DNA of 49,784 bases from Pseudomonas arsenicoxydans (GTDB taxonomy: Bacteria > Pseudomonadota > Gammaproteobacteria > Pseudomonadales > Pseudomonadaceae). The position numbers and the translations under genes are program-made. Positions 33,342-42,163 of this stretch are shown here, piece after piece. A model generated the notes under the pieces. The model was given only the letters and a program-made list of their open reading frames with translations. It made no database searches and was not told the DNA's origin. Location of the stretch: positions 1 to 49,784 of the forward strand of contig NZ_RCZE01000022.1 in assembly GCF_006438915.1 (NCBI RefSeq), in the 5' to 3' direction. The stretch's first letter is position 1, and each line of letters opens with the position of its first letter.

Positions 33342-34089
33342 AAGCGAAACCATTCAGATCGACATCGACGATGAACAGATGAGCGGGACTTTTCTCAGCC
33401 CCAAATCCAAGGTCCCCGGCGTGCTGTTTGTGCACGGTTGGGGCGGCAGTCAGGAGCGGGACCTGGAGCGGGCCAAAGGCATCGCCGGTCTGGGGTGCGT
33501 GTGCTTGACGTTCGACTTGCGCGGTCACACTGGCGGCACCGGAATCCCACTGACACGCGTTACCCGCGAAGACAACTTGCGTGACCTGTTGGCGGCGTAC
33601 GACCGCCTGCTCGCGCACCCGGCGCTCGACACCTCGGCCATCGCCGTGGTCGGCACCAGTTATGGCGGGTACCTGGCTGCGATCCTGACGTCATTACGCC
33701 CGGTACGCTGGCTGGCGCTGCGAGTGCCTGCGCTGTATCGCGACGATCAATGGCACACGCCCAAGCGTGAGCTGGACAAGGCCGATCTGCGTGATTACCG
33801 CAGCACGTTGATCCGCGCCGACAGCAACCGGGCACTGCATGCCTGCTCGCAGTTCACCGGTGATGTGCTGCTGGTTGAGTCCGAGACCGACGACTATGTG
33901 CCCCACGCAACCATCATGAGTTACCGCGCGGCCTGTCAGCAGACCCACTCGCTCACCCACCGGATTATCGACGGCGCCGATCACGCCTTGAGCGACCCGG
34001 TTTCGCAGCAGGCGTATACATCGATCCTGGTGGACTGGATTACCGAGATGGTGGTGGGTGAGCGGTTGAGCATTATTCAATCCCGCTGA
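33331..34089 (+). CDS. Alpha/beta hydrolase (dienelactone hydrolase / peptidase S9-like)
   Basis: 252 residues. The oxyanion segment is VLFVHGWGGSQ (31-41), the nucleophile Ser is in VVGTSYGGYLA (GxSxGG), and the acid and base are in SETDDYVP and DGADHALSDP. No signal peptide, so it should be cytoplasmic. The start ATG overlaps the DUF3182 stop. The product could be an esterase, thioesterase or peptidase; the sequence does not decide. Confidence 0.88.
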   Translation: MTARSETIQIDIDDEQMSGTFLSPKSKVPGVLFVHGWGGSQERDLERAKGIAGLGCVCLTFDLRGHTGGTGIPLTRVTREDNLRDLLAAYDRLLAHPALDTSAIAVVGTSYGGYLAAILTSLRPVRWLALRVPALYRDDQWHTPKRELDKADLRDYRSTLIRADSNRALHACSQFTGDVLLVESETDDYVPHATIMSYRAACQQTHSLTHRIIDGADHALSDPVSQQAYTSILVDWITEMVVGERLSIIQSR

Positions 34090-34112
34090 GATTTGCAGTG
34101 CTCTCTCGACCA

Positions 34113-34183
34113 TTCGCGAGCAAGCCCGCTCCCACATTTTGACCGCGATCAACCTGTGGGAGCGGGCTTGCTCGCGAAGGCGG
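34113..34183. repeat. Outward-facing REP pair between convergent operons
   Basis: TTCGCGAGCAAGCCCGCTCC... at 34113-34136 is followed after 18 bp by TGTGGGAGCGGGCTTGC... at 34155-34183. It lies between the alpha/beta hydrolase gene and the ybhN-like gene and could form a hairpin ending both transcripts. Confidence 0.9.
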
Positions 34184-34202
34184 CATCCGCCTCACCACAT
34201 AT

Positions 34203-35189
34203 TCAAGAAGGTTTCTTCGAAATCCGCAACGACTTGGCCTTGGCCTCCACCACCAAATACATCACCAACGTAATCAACAACGGCAAAATAAAATAAATCG
34301 CCCGATACGCCAGCAACCCCGCCACCAGGCTCCCCCGCGAAACCTCATGTTGCAGCAGCGCCACAAACACCGCCTCCAGCACGCCAAGCCCTGCCGGAAT
34401 ATGCGTGATGACCCCGGCAATCGCGCTGATCAGCAGCACCCCCAGCACCAGCGGATAATCCAGTTTGCTCGGCAACAAAGTAAAAATCACCGCCGCCATC
34501 AACGACCAGTTCAGCGCCCCCAGTGCCAGTTGCAGCACCGCCATGCGCAACGATGGCAGGTTGATTTCCACCCCGCGAATCGCCCATTCCCGGCGCTTTG
34601 AAAACCGGCACGCGGCCAGGTAACCCGCACTCACCAGCAGCAGCACCACGCCGACGCCTTGCAAGGCATCGCTGCTCAGTTTCCAGCCGGGCGGCATGCG
34701 CACCAGACCGCTGCTGAACACTGCTCCCGCAATCACCATGTAGCCGAACCAGTTGGTCGCCAGGCTCAGGCCGAGGATTTTTGCGATGTTGCCCTTGCTC
34801 ACGCCCAGCCGTGAATACAGCCGATAACGCATGGCGATGCCACCCACCCATGCACTCAGATTGAGGTTGAAGGCGTAGCTGATGATCCCCACCGGCAGGA
34901 TCTGTTTCCACGTCAGGTCCTGGCGAATGTAGGTGCGGCCGATCAGGTCGAAACAGGCGTACACCAGAAAACTCAACAGCGTCAGCCCCGACGCGATGAT
35001 CAGTGTGCGCACCTTGAAATCCGCCAGGGTGTCGAACACTTCGTTCCATTCGAGACGCTGGGCCAGCATCGTCAGCAAAACGATCAACGCGAGGAAAAAC
35101 AGCATGGTCAAGGGACGCTTCCAACGGCTCCATCGGGTTTTCGCCGGGTGCTCGGTGTGTGGGGTCGAATGAGCTTCAGCGCGGGACAT
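34203..35189 (-). CDS. ybhN: YbhN-like membrane protein (lysylphosphatidylglycerol synthase TM family, UPF0104)
   Basis: 328 residues with about eight membrane helices. LSAWVGGIAMRYRLYSRLGV and ITHIPAGLGVLEAVFVALLQ are the marks of the flippase-like TM region seen in MprF and YbhN. The soluble synthase half of MprF is absent. In E. coli ybhN sits with the cardiolipin synthase clsB (ybhO) and ybhP, as here, which points to lipid handling. The start overlaps the end of clsB by 14 bp and has GGGAG as Shine-Dalgarno. Confidence 0.88.
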   Translation of the reverse strand: MSRAEAHSTPHTEHPAKTRWSRWKRPLTMLFFLALIVLLTMLAQRLEWNEVFDTLADFKVRTLIIASGLTLLSFLVYACFDLIGRTYIRQDLTWKQILPVGIISYAFNLNLSAWVGGIAMRYRLYSRLGVSKGNIAKILGLSLATNWFGYMVIAGAVFSSGLVRMPPGWKLSSDALQGVGVVLLLVSAGYLAACRFSKRREWAIRGVEINLPSLRMAVLQLALGALNWSLMAAVIFTLLPSKLDYPLVLGVLLISAIAGVITHIPAGLGVLEAVFVALLQHEVSRGSLVAGLLAYRAIYFILPLLITLVMYLVVEAKAKSLRISKKPS

Positions 35190-36471
35190 GGTGATCGCTC
35201 CCGGTTGGGTGGCTGAAGGGTTTCAGGCGCGGCTTGTGCGCCGGCAGCCAACCCGCCCAGGCCGGGAAATGCCGCAGGAAGTGAAACACCAGAAAGCCCA
35301 CCGTCATGTGCCAGATGCGTCCGCGCGGAGCGTTATCGACGGACATGGCTTTGCAGTGGTTGTCGCTCAGGTGTTCAAGGCGCTCGAACAGCGTGCGATT
35401 GAACGCACGGTCGCGGATCAGCACGTTGGCTTCCAGGTTCATCGACAGGCTCAGTGGGTCGAGGTTGCTCGAACCGACGGTGCTCCAGTCCTCATCCACC
35501 AGCGCGACTTTGCCGTGCAGCGGCCGCTCGCAATACTCGTGAATCTGCACGCCCGACTTGAGCAGATAGTCGTAGGTCATGCGCGCCGCGAGCTTGGCCA
35601 CCAGCATGTCCGGTTGGCCTTGCAGGATCAGCCGCACATCGACGCCACGGCGCGCCGCGTTACGGATCTCGCGCAGCAAACGATAACCGGGAAAGAAGTA
35701 GGCGTTGGCGATCACCACCCGGCGCTTGGCCGTGCGCAGCGCAAGTCGGTAAACCTCTTCGATGTCGGTACGGTGGTCGCCATTGTCGCGGTACACCAGC
35801 CGGACCTGACCGTCATGATCGTTGAAGGCCAATTCCGAGCGCCGCTGCCGGCGTCGTTGCCACCATTATTTGGCACGGGCCGGGCGCCCGCATTGCAGCA
35901 GTGCGAAGTGATGAATGTCGGCCACCGCCGGGCCTTGCACCTCAACCGAATAATCCTGCTTGGCCTCGGGGCCGAAGTCGCCCAGGTGGTCGGCGGAAAA
36001 GTTGATCCCGCCGATAAAGGCAATCGTGCCGTCGACCACCACGATCTTGCGGTGCAGCCGACGGAACCAGTTGGTGCGAATGCCCAGGTGCTTCGGCGCC
36101 GGATCGAATATCTGGATGTGTACGCCGGCCTCGCTCAACGCGGCGAGGAACCCGGTGCTCAATTCGCCACAGCCAAAGCCGTCGAGACTGGCGGTGACTC
36201 GCACGCCGCGCCGGGCCGCGTCGATCAGCACTTGCTGCATTTCGTTGCCGACCTTGTCCTCGAACACGATGAAGGTTTCCAGGAGGATTTCAGTCTTCGC
36301 CTGGCGCATGGCCTCGAACACCCTCGGGAAATACGCCTCACCGTTTTCCAGCAACTCGATCCGGTTGTTGCCTTGCCAGCCGTAGTCGACATCGACCACG
36401 CTGGGCTCGCCGGTGGTCTGAGTTGTGGACAGATGTTCCACGCGGGTTTCTTCCATCGAAGGGATGCTCAT
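35176..36471 (-). pseudogene. clsB: Cardiolipin synthase B (phospholipase D family) interrupted by an in-frame stop
   Basis: The frame from ATG 36471 (MSIPSMEETRVEHLSTTQTT) continues to the stop at 35176, 431 codons, but has an in-frame TAA at 35868-35866. The first half (201 residues) contains HKD motif 1, HRKIVVVDGTIAFIGGINF. The second half contains HKD motif 2, HGKVALVDEDWSTVGSSNLD. The codons after the TAA (WWQRRRQRRSE) keep the same frame, so this is a nonsense change and not a frameshift. PLD enzymes need both motifs, so a truncated product should be inactive unless the halves assemble or the stop is read through. The second half could restart at TTG 35832. The start overlaps ybhP by 4 bp. 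A sequencing error is the main alternative. Confidence 0.82.
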
Positions 36472-37265
36472 AGTTCGATCTCCACCGACAGCGGTGCGTG
36501 GTCGGAAAGGTGTGACCAGGGGCGGGCGGCCAGCACCTGCGGACGGCTGGCCTTGAGGTTGCGCACGTAGATGCGGTCCAGTCGAAGCGCCGGCAGTCGC
36601 GCCGGAAAACTGCGCGCCGGTTTGCCGTGATGCTCGGCGAATACTTCGCGCAGGCCACACGGTTTAAGCAACACATCGGCGCGCTGGCGCCAGTCATTGA
36701 AGTCCCCGGCAACGATCACCGGCGCATCGTCCGGCAACTCTGCAAGGCGTCGGGTCAACAGCTTGAGTTGTTCGATACGATGGCTTTCACGCAGCCCCAA
36801 ATGCACGCAGATGGCGTGGACTTCCGGGCCGTCCCCGGGCAGGCGCAGCACGCAATGCAGAAGGCCGCGGTTTTCATGGCCGCTGATCGAGACGTCGAGG
36901 TTGTCATGGCGAATGATCTGGAATTTCGACAGCAGCGCATTGCCGTGATCACCCGCTGGGTACACCGCGTTGCGGCCATAGGCAAACTGCGGCCACAGGG
37001 TGTCGGCCAGGAACTCGTATTGCGGCATCGCCGGCCAGTTGCTGTAGCGCATGGGATGCTGTTCATGGGCGCCGTGGACTTCCTGCAAGAACACCACGTC
37101 GGCGGACACGCTGCGTACCGCTTCACGCAACTCCGGCAGGATGAAACGCCGGTTCAGCGCGGTAAAACCTTTGTGCGTATTGACCGTCAGCACCGTGAAG
37201 CGGCGCACGGCGGTGAGGGTGGGTGACGGCTCATCCGCTGCGTCGAGCGACTCGGGAATATTCAT
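36468..37265 (-). CDS. ybhP: Endonuclease/exonuclease/phosphatase family protein (YbhP-like)
   Basis: 265 residues with the EEP fold motifs: LTVNTHKGF, LQEVHG (metal-binding Glu), HLGLRESHR, VIVAGDFNDW, LDRIYV and SDHAPLSVEIEL (catalytic His). Substrate is unknown; relatives include DNases and lipid phosphatases, and the operon with clsB and ybhN makes a phospholipid-linked role plausible. The start overlaps the DUF72 stop and its stop overlaps the clsB start (both ATGA). Confidence 0.88.
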   Translation of the reverse strand: MNIPESLDAADEPSPTLTAVRRFTVLTVNTHKGFTALNRRFILPELREAVRSVSADVVFLQEVHGAHEQHPMRYSNWPAMPQYEFLADTLWPQFAYGRNAVYPAGDHGNALLSKFQIIRHDNLDVSISGHENRGLLHCVLRLPGDGPEVHAICVHLGLRESHRIEQLKLLTRRLAELPDDAPVIVAGDFNDWRQRADVLLKPCGLREVFAEHHGKPARSFPARLPALRLDRIYVRNLKASRPQVLAARPWSHLSDHAPLSVEIEL

Positions 37266-38188
37266 GGCAGCACGCCTTCGGCCGCCGGCTCACCGGGGGC
37301 GGTGGCGAGTTCGTTGTCCAGATGGAAACGTTCGAGCAGGCGCCGCGCATCGAAGGGCGCGCGGACCTTGATGTCGTTATCGAAATAGCAGAACACCTCG
37401 CGGGATTTTCGTGCCTTGGGCTTTTGCCGAGGGGCGATCAAATGTGCGTCCGACGGTTGTTGGCCATGCACCCAGGCGTCGATCCGGTCGCCCCAGCGCT
37501 TCAGCGCCTGCGGGGTGTAGCCGCTGGCGTAGAGTTCTTCGGCACCGTGCAGGCGCAGGTAGACGAAATCGCTGGTGAGGTCTTCCCGGTACGGCCATTT
37601 ACCCGCCGTATCAGCAATCACCAGTGCGGCGTTGTAGCGTTTGAGCAAACGGATGAACGCCGGGTCGACGAAGCTTTCGTTCCTGATTTCCACTGCGTGC
37701 CGTATAGCTTTTTTCTTGTACGCCGTGAGGCTGGCGTGGCCGTTCACGTGCGAATCGTGCTGGCGGGCGAGGGCGGCCGCTTGTCGGGTGTCGTGGGGTA
37801 ATTGTTCGAGGAAGCTTTCGAACACATCGGCATCGAATTTGAAGTTAGGCGGGAATTGCCAGAGGATCGGGCCGAGCTTTTCCTTGAGCTCCAGCACGCC
37901 TGAAGCAAAGAAATTCGCCAGTGGATGATGGATGTCCCGCAGGCGTTTGATGTGGGTAATGAAACGCGGGCCTTTGACGCTGAAGACGAACCCCGGCGGG
38001 GTGTCGGCGTACCACTCCGCGTAACGTTCCGGCCGTTGCAAGGCGTAAAACGATCCATTGATTTCAATGCTGTTGACCGCCCGCGAGGCGAATTGCAATT
38101 CGCGCTTTTGGGTCAGCCCCTTCGGGTAGAAATCCCCCCGCCACGGCGCATAACGCCAGCCTGAAATACCGATATGAATCGCCGCCAT
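37262..38188 (-). CDS. DUF72 family protein (YecE-like)
   Basis: 308 residues from ATG 38188 (MAAIHIGISGWRYAPWRGDF), with Shine-Dalgarno GGGAGG. It has a TIM-barrel-like fold with family segments SIEINGSFYALQRPERYAEW, PRFITHIKRLRD, GPILWQFPPNFKFD and YLRLHGAEELYASGY. The function is unknown. It is first in a four-gene, fully overlapping operon with ybhP, clsB and ybhN. Confidence 0.88.
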   Translation of the reverse strand: MAAIHIGISGWRYAPWRGDFYPKGLTQKRELQFASRAVNSIEINGSFYALQRPERYAEWYADTPPGFVFSVKGPRFITHIKRLRDIHHPLANFFASGVLELKEKLGPILWQFPPNFKFDADVFESFLEQLPHDTRQAAALARQHDSHVNGHASLTAYKKKAIRHAVEIRNESFVDPAFIRLLKRYNAALVIADTAGKWPYREDLTSDFVYLRLHGAEELYASGYTPQALKRWGDRIDAWVHGQQPSDAHLIAPRQKPKARKSREVFCYFDNDIKVRAPFDARRLLERFHLDNELATAPGEPAAEGVLP

Positions 38189-38295
38189 GTCGCCTCCCGC
38201 CTGATGGTCCTCGGACAGCTGTGTCTTTTGATGACTGTCGGGCGGGTGAGAAAGTTTCGACGGGACTACAGACGGTACGGCACACACATATCCAA

Positions 38296-38385
38296 TGTAG
38301 GAGTGAGCCTGCTCGCGATGACGGAGTGTCAGTCGACATTCACGGCGACTGATTCACCGCTATCGCGAGCAGGCTCACTCCCACA
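38296..38385. repeat. REPIN of a second sequence class
   Basis: The left arm begins TGTAGGAGTGAGCCTGCTCG and the right arm is its inverted copy ending CTCACTCCCACA. The core GTGAGCCTGCTCGCGAT differs from the CGGGCTTGCTCGCGAA core of the other copies in this window. Confidence 0.88.
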
Positions 38386-38392
38386 GGATTAA

Positions 38393-39592
38393 TCAATGCC
38401 CGGCGACGATTCGGGTTGAGCCTTGATACACCGGTCCCAGCCGATCAAGCCGACCGCTCCACGCCGTTAGTGCCAATGCCACCAACACCACCAGACCCCC
38501 GATCCACGCGGTATGAATCAACCCCATGTGCGCAACGATCAAGCCACCACCCCACGCACCACCGGCGATGCCGAGGTTGAACGCCGCAATGTTCAACCCC
38601 GACGCCACGTCCACCGCCTGCGGGGTGTGATGTTCAGCCTGACGCACCACATACACTTGCAGGCCCGGTACGTTGCCGAACGCGACGGCGCCCCAGACCA
38701 GCACCGTGGCCAGCGCCAGCCATGGATTGCCGGCGGTGAACGTCAGCACGAACAGCACGGCGGCGAGTAAGGCGAAGATGATTTTCAGTGCGCTGATCGG
38801 GCCGCGCTTGTCTGCCAGTTTGCCGCCCCAGATGTTCCCGACTGCCACCGACACGCCGTAGACCAGCAACACCAGGCTGACCGTACCGGCGCTGAAGCCG
38901 GAAATGTCCTGAAGAATCGGCGCCAGGAAGGTGAACGCGATAAACGAACCGCCGTAACCGACCGCCGTCATGGCGTACACCAACAGCAGGCGCGGTTGCT
39001 TGAGCACCTGCAATTGCTGCAACAGCGAAGCGGGTTTGCTGTGGGCGATGTTGTTCGGCACGTAGATCAGGCTGCCAATGAAGGCGATCACGCCCAATGC
39101 CGACACAGCGAGGAAGGTTTCACGCCAGCCGAAATGCTGACCGATGAAAGTCCCCAGCGGCACGCCGGTGACCAGTGCCACGGTCAGGCCGGTGAACATG
39201 ATGGCGATCGCACTGGCGGCTTTTTCCTTGGGCACCAGGCTGGTGGCGATGGTCGAGCCAATCGAGAAAAACACCCCGTGGGCCAAGCCAGTGACGATCC
39301 GCGCAATGATCAGCGACTCGTAGCTCGGCGCTTGCCAGGCCAGCAGATTACCGAGGGTAAACAGCACCATCAGCGACAGCAGCAGCATTTTGCGCGGGAC
39401 TTTGCCGGTCAGGGCCGTCAGCACCGGGGCGCCGATGGCCACGCCTAGGGCGTACAGGCTGACCAGCAGGCCGGCGGACGGCAGGCTCACACCAAGGTCG
39501 GCGCCGATGGTGGGTAACAGGCCAACGATGACGAACTCGGTCGTCCCGATGGCGAAGGCGCTGAGGGTCAGCGCGAGCAAGGCAATGGGCAT
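38393..39592 (-). CDS. DHA1-family MFS exporter (AraJ/YdhP-like)
   Basis: 399 residues, 12 predicted membrane helices. FAIGTTEFVIVGLLPTIGAD, ARIVTGLAHGVFFSIGSTIA and GLTVALVTGVPLGTFIGQHF are typical of the AraJ/YdhP/PbuE group of H+-coupled exporters of sugars, purines or drugs. The substrate is not deducible. Shine-Dalgarno CCGGAG precedes the ATG. REPINs flank it on both sides. Confidence 0.88.
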   Translation of the reverse strand: MPIALLALTLSAFAIGTTEFVIVGLLPTIGADLGVSLPSAGLLVSLYALGVAIGAPVLTALTGKVPRKMLLLSLMVLFTLGNLLAWQAPSYESLIIARIVTGLAHGVFFSIGSTIATSLVPKEKAASAIAIMFTGLTVALVTGVPLGTFIGQHFGWRETFLAVSALGVIAFIGSLIYVPNNIAHSKPASLLQQLQVLKQPRLLLVYAMTAVGYGGSFIAFTFLAPILQDISGFSAGTVSLVLLVYGVSVAVGNIWGGKLADKRGPISALKIIFALLAAVLFVLTFTAGNPWLALATVLVWGAVAFGNVPGLQVYVVRQAEHHTPQAVDVASGLNIAAFNLGIAGGAWGGGLIVAHMGLIHTAWIGGLVVLVALALTAWSGRLDRLGPVYQGSTRIVAGH

Positions 39593-39720
39593 GACTGCAA
39601 CTCCGGTGGGTTTGAGTGAATGGAGCGCAGTGTCTAGGGTTGGGTTGTGCAGAAAAATACCGGGGGAAGCATTTGATATTTGCGTTTAGGTCAAATATCG
39701 AGGGTGCTATACAGTTCCAG

Positions 39721-39808
39721 GTGGGAGCGGGCTTGCTTGCGAAGGCGTCGTGTCAGTCGACATATAGGTGTCTGATACATCGCTTTCGCGAGCAAGCCCG
39801 CTCCCACA
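39721..39808. repeat. REPIN
   Basis: GTGGGAGCGGGCTTGCTTGC at the left, with one change from the usual CTCGC, and the inverted unit ending CGCTCCCACA at the right. Confidence 0.92.
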
Positions 39809-39904
39809 GGGAATCGCGTAGTCTTTTATCCCGCGGCCAAAACCGAACTTGCCTGCCAATTTTCGATCAGCTTCTTACAGACTGTTTCAACGGAGCTCCC
39901 CGTT
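39809..39904 (+). other. Intergenic stretch before the MscS-type gene
   Basis: The 312-bp gap from 39593 holds the REPIN at 39721-39808 and this stretch. Apart from a Shine-Dalgarno (GGAG) before the TTG start I see no clear promoter or terminator. Confidence 0.35.
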
Positions 39905-42028
39905 TTGCTCAAGTTCAAGACTGCGATATCGCTGGCGCTACTTCTGTTCACCTGCAGCCTGGGACTGCACGCGGCAACGCTGCCGGGCCTGCCGGCGACC
40001 AGCAGCGCGGCGACGCCAGCGGCTCACCCGGAACCACTGGTCCAGGGCGGTTTGCTGGGGGCAATCAGTTCGAGCATCGATGAGGTCGAGAGCAAACTTG
40101 ATCTCAACGACGACCTCGTCGACGCCTGGCGACTGCGTGCGGATCGCGCGGCCGATGAAGTGGATCGACTGGTCAATCACCCCTCGGCGCGTTCCAGCTG
40201 GGGCGTGGTCGGGGATTTCCTGATTTTGTCCGGCGTGTGGGCTGGCGTCTTTGCGTTGCTCTGGCTGCTTGGCGGGATGCTGGCCCAGCGCCTGAGCCAG
40301 CACCGCTTGCTGCTCACCCGCGAACGCGGCCAGGCCGTGCTCGGTTATGTGTTGCCGTTCAGCCTTCCGGCGCTGATCAGCCTGCCGCTAACTATTTTTG
40401 TCAGCCACTTCCTGCCCGTGTCAGCTGGCCGGGCGTTGGCGTTGTGTTTCGCCTATGCCACTAGCAGCGGTATTTTCGCCGCCTCGCTGGTGCTCACATT
40501 GGTGGTCCTGTTCAATACGGGACACAAGCGCCGGGCGGTGCAGATCCTTCGTCAGTACAGCCCTCGGCCGCTGTTCGGGATCGGTTTTCTGGTCGCGATC
40601 AGCGATGCCTTGACCAGCCCGCAGATCGCCCATCAGTTGGGCAACAACCTCACCAGCGGCCTCGCAGTGTTGACCGGGCTAGGGGCCTCGATTTCCTTTG
40701 GTCTGCTGGTGATCAAAATGCGTCGGCCGGTCGCGCACCTGATCCGCATTCTGCCGTTGGCCCAACGCCTCAAGCAGCCAGCGTTGCGCGAGATGCTGCG
40801 GATTTTTTCGGGGCTGTGGTATTGGCCGATTCTGTTGATGGTGATGGTCTCGGTCATGAACCTGATCAGCATCAGCGATGACAATCAGCAAGTGCTGCGC
40901 AGCGCATTGTTCACTACCATTTTGTTGATCGCCACGGTGTTCCTCAGCACGACGCTGCATCACCTGTTCAAGACCCGCAGCGAGCAAGCGGCGCGTCGCA
41001 GCAATGCCTACAAAGAGCGTTTCCTGAGCCTTTCGCACGCCTTGTTGCGGATCGGCATGTCGATTGTGTTCATCGATATTCTGGGGCGGATCTGGGGGGT
41101 GTCACTCCTGGAATTCGCGATGAGTAACACGGTCGGGCGCGCGATCAGTGATTCGCTGAGCCGCATCGGCCTGATTTTCCTGGTGACCTGGATGGTCTGG
41201 GTGGTGCTCGACACGGCGATTCAGGAAGCCCTGAAACCACCGGTCAACAAACGCTCCGCACGCCAGCCGAGTACGCGGGTGAAAACCATCCTGCCGCTGC
41301 TGCGCAACGCGATCAAAATCCTGCTGGTGGTGATCTGTGCGATCACCACCATGGCCAACCTGGGGATCAACGTCGCGCCATTCCTGGCCGGTGCCGGGGT
41401 GGTGGGGCTGGCCATCGGTTTCGGTTCCCAGCAACTGGTGCAGGACGTCATCACCGGGCTGTTCATCATCATCGAAGACACCTTGTCGATAGGTGATTGG
41501 GTGGTGCTCGATTCCGGGCATGCCGGCACAGTCGAAGGCCTGACCATCCGCACCCTGCGCCTGCGTGACGGCAAGGGTTTTGTGCACTCGGTGCCGTTCG
41601 GCCAGATCAAGGCAGTGACCAACCAATCCCGGCAGTTTGCCTATGCGTTCTTCTCGGTGCAGTTCACCTACGACACCGATGTCGACAAGGCGATTGAACT
41701 GATCCGCGAGGCCGGGCATTCGATCAGCGATGACCCGTTTCTCAAGTACAACCTGCAAGGGCCGCTCGACGTATTTGGCGTCGACAAAATGGACCTCAAT
41801 GGCGTGGTGCTGACGGCGCAGTTCCGTACCGTGTCGGGCGGGCAATATGCGGTGAGCCGGGCGTTTAACCAGCGTTTGAAAAAGCTTGTGGATAACAGCC
41901 CGTGGGTGCATTTCGCGCAGACTTATCCACAGCAGGTTTTGATGCCGAAGCGGCAGGTGGATGGGGATGGGGAGTTGGCGCAGGAGCATTCGCCGGTGTT
42001 GTTGCCGGATCAGCCGCGAACCCAGTGA
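39905..42028 (+). CDS. Large MscS-family mechanosensitive channel
   Basis: 707 residues from a TTG start at 39905, with GGAGC upstream. A signal peptide (1-23, cut likely after LGLHA) is followed by a short periplasmic region and about ten membrane helices. The MscS core lies at about 475-690, with the pore helix VAPFLAGAGVVGLAIGFGSQ and the beta domain FIIIEDTLSIGDWVVLDSGH, then RTLRLRDGKGFVHSVPFGQI. Length and layout resemble E. coli YbiO. It should open under membrane tension on osmotic downshock. Confidence 0.9.
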   Translation: MLKFKTAISLALLLFTCSLGLHAATLPGLPATSSAATPAAHPEPLVQGGLLGAISSSIDEVESKLDLNDDLVDAWRLRADRAADEVDRLVNHPSARSSWGVVGDFLILSGVWAGVFALLWLLGGMLAQRLSQHRLLLTRERGQAVLGYVLPFSLPALISLPLTIFVSHFLPVSAGRALALCFAYATSSGIFAASLVLTLVVLFNTGHKRRAVQILRQYSPRPLFGIGFLVAISDALTSPQIAHQLGNNLTSGLAVLTGLGASISFGLLVIKMRRPVAHLIRILPLAQRLKQPALREMLRIFSGLWYWPILLMVMVSVMNLISISDDNQQVLRSALFTTILLIATVFLSTTLHHLFKTRSEQAARRSNAYKERFLSLSHALLRIGMSIVFIDILGRIWGVSLLEFAMSNTVGRAISDSLSRIGLIFLVTWMVWVVLDTAIQEALKPPVNKRSARQPSTRVKTILPLLRNAIKILLVVICAITTMANLGINVAPFLAGAGVVGLAIGFGSQQLVQDVITGLFIIIEDTLSIGDWVVLDSGHAGTVEGLTIRTLRLRDGKGFVHSVPFGQIKAVTNQSRQFAYAFFSVQFTYDTDVDKAIELIREAGHSISDDPFLKYNLQGPLDVFGVDKMDLNGVVLTAQFRTVSGGQYAVSRAFNQRLKKLVDNSPWVHFAQTYPQQVLMPKRQVDGDGELAQEHSPVLLPDQPRTQ

Positions 42029-42045
42029 TTTGTGTTGGGGCTCAT

Positions 42046-42150
42046 GGCCTCTTCGCGAGCAAGCCCGCTCCCACATTAGAGCTTCAGTGCACACAGCATT
42101 TGTGAACGACCGAGATCAAGTGTGGGAGCGGGCTTGCTCGCGAAGAGGCC
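42046..42150. repeat. Outward-facing REP pair with matching GGCCTC extensions
   Basis: GGCCTCTTCGCGAGCAAGCC... (42046-42075) and the inverted TGTGGGAGCGGGCTTGC...AGAGGCC (42121-42150) are perfect 30-bp inverted repeats separated by 45 bp. They lie between convergent mscS-type and lhr genes and could act as a bidirectional terminator. Confidence 0.92.
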
Positions 42151-42163
42151 CGCCCGGACAACA

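Noticed and set aside
35712..36023. Separate gene in another frame across the clsB stop
   Set aside because: It has no family motif; the HKD-bearing frame is the same on both sides of the stop, which is a nonsense codon and not a frameshift.
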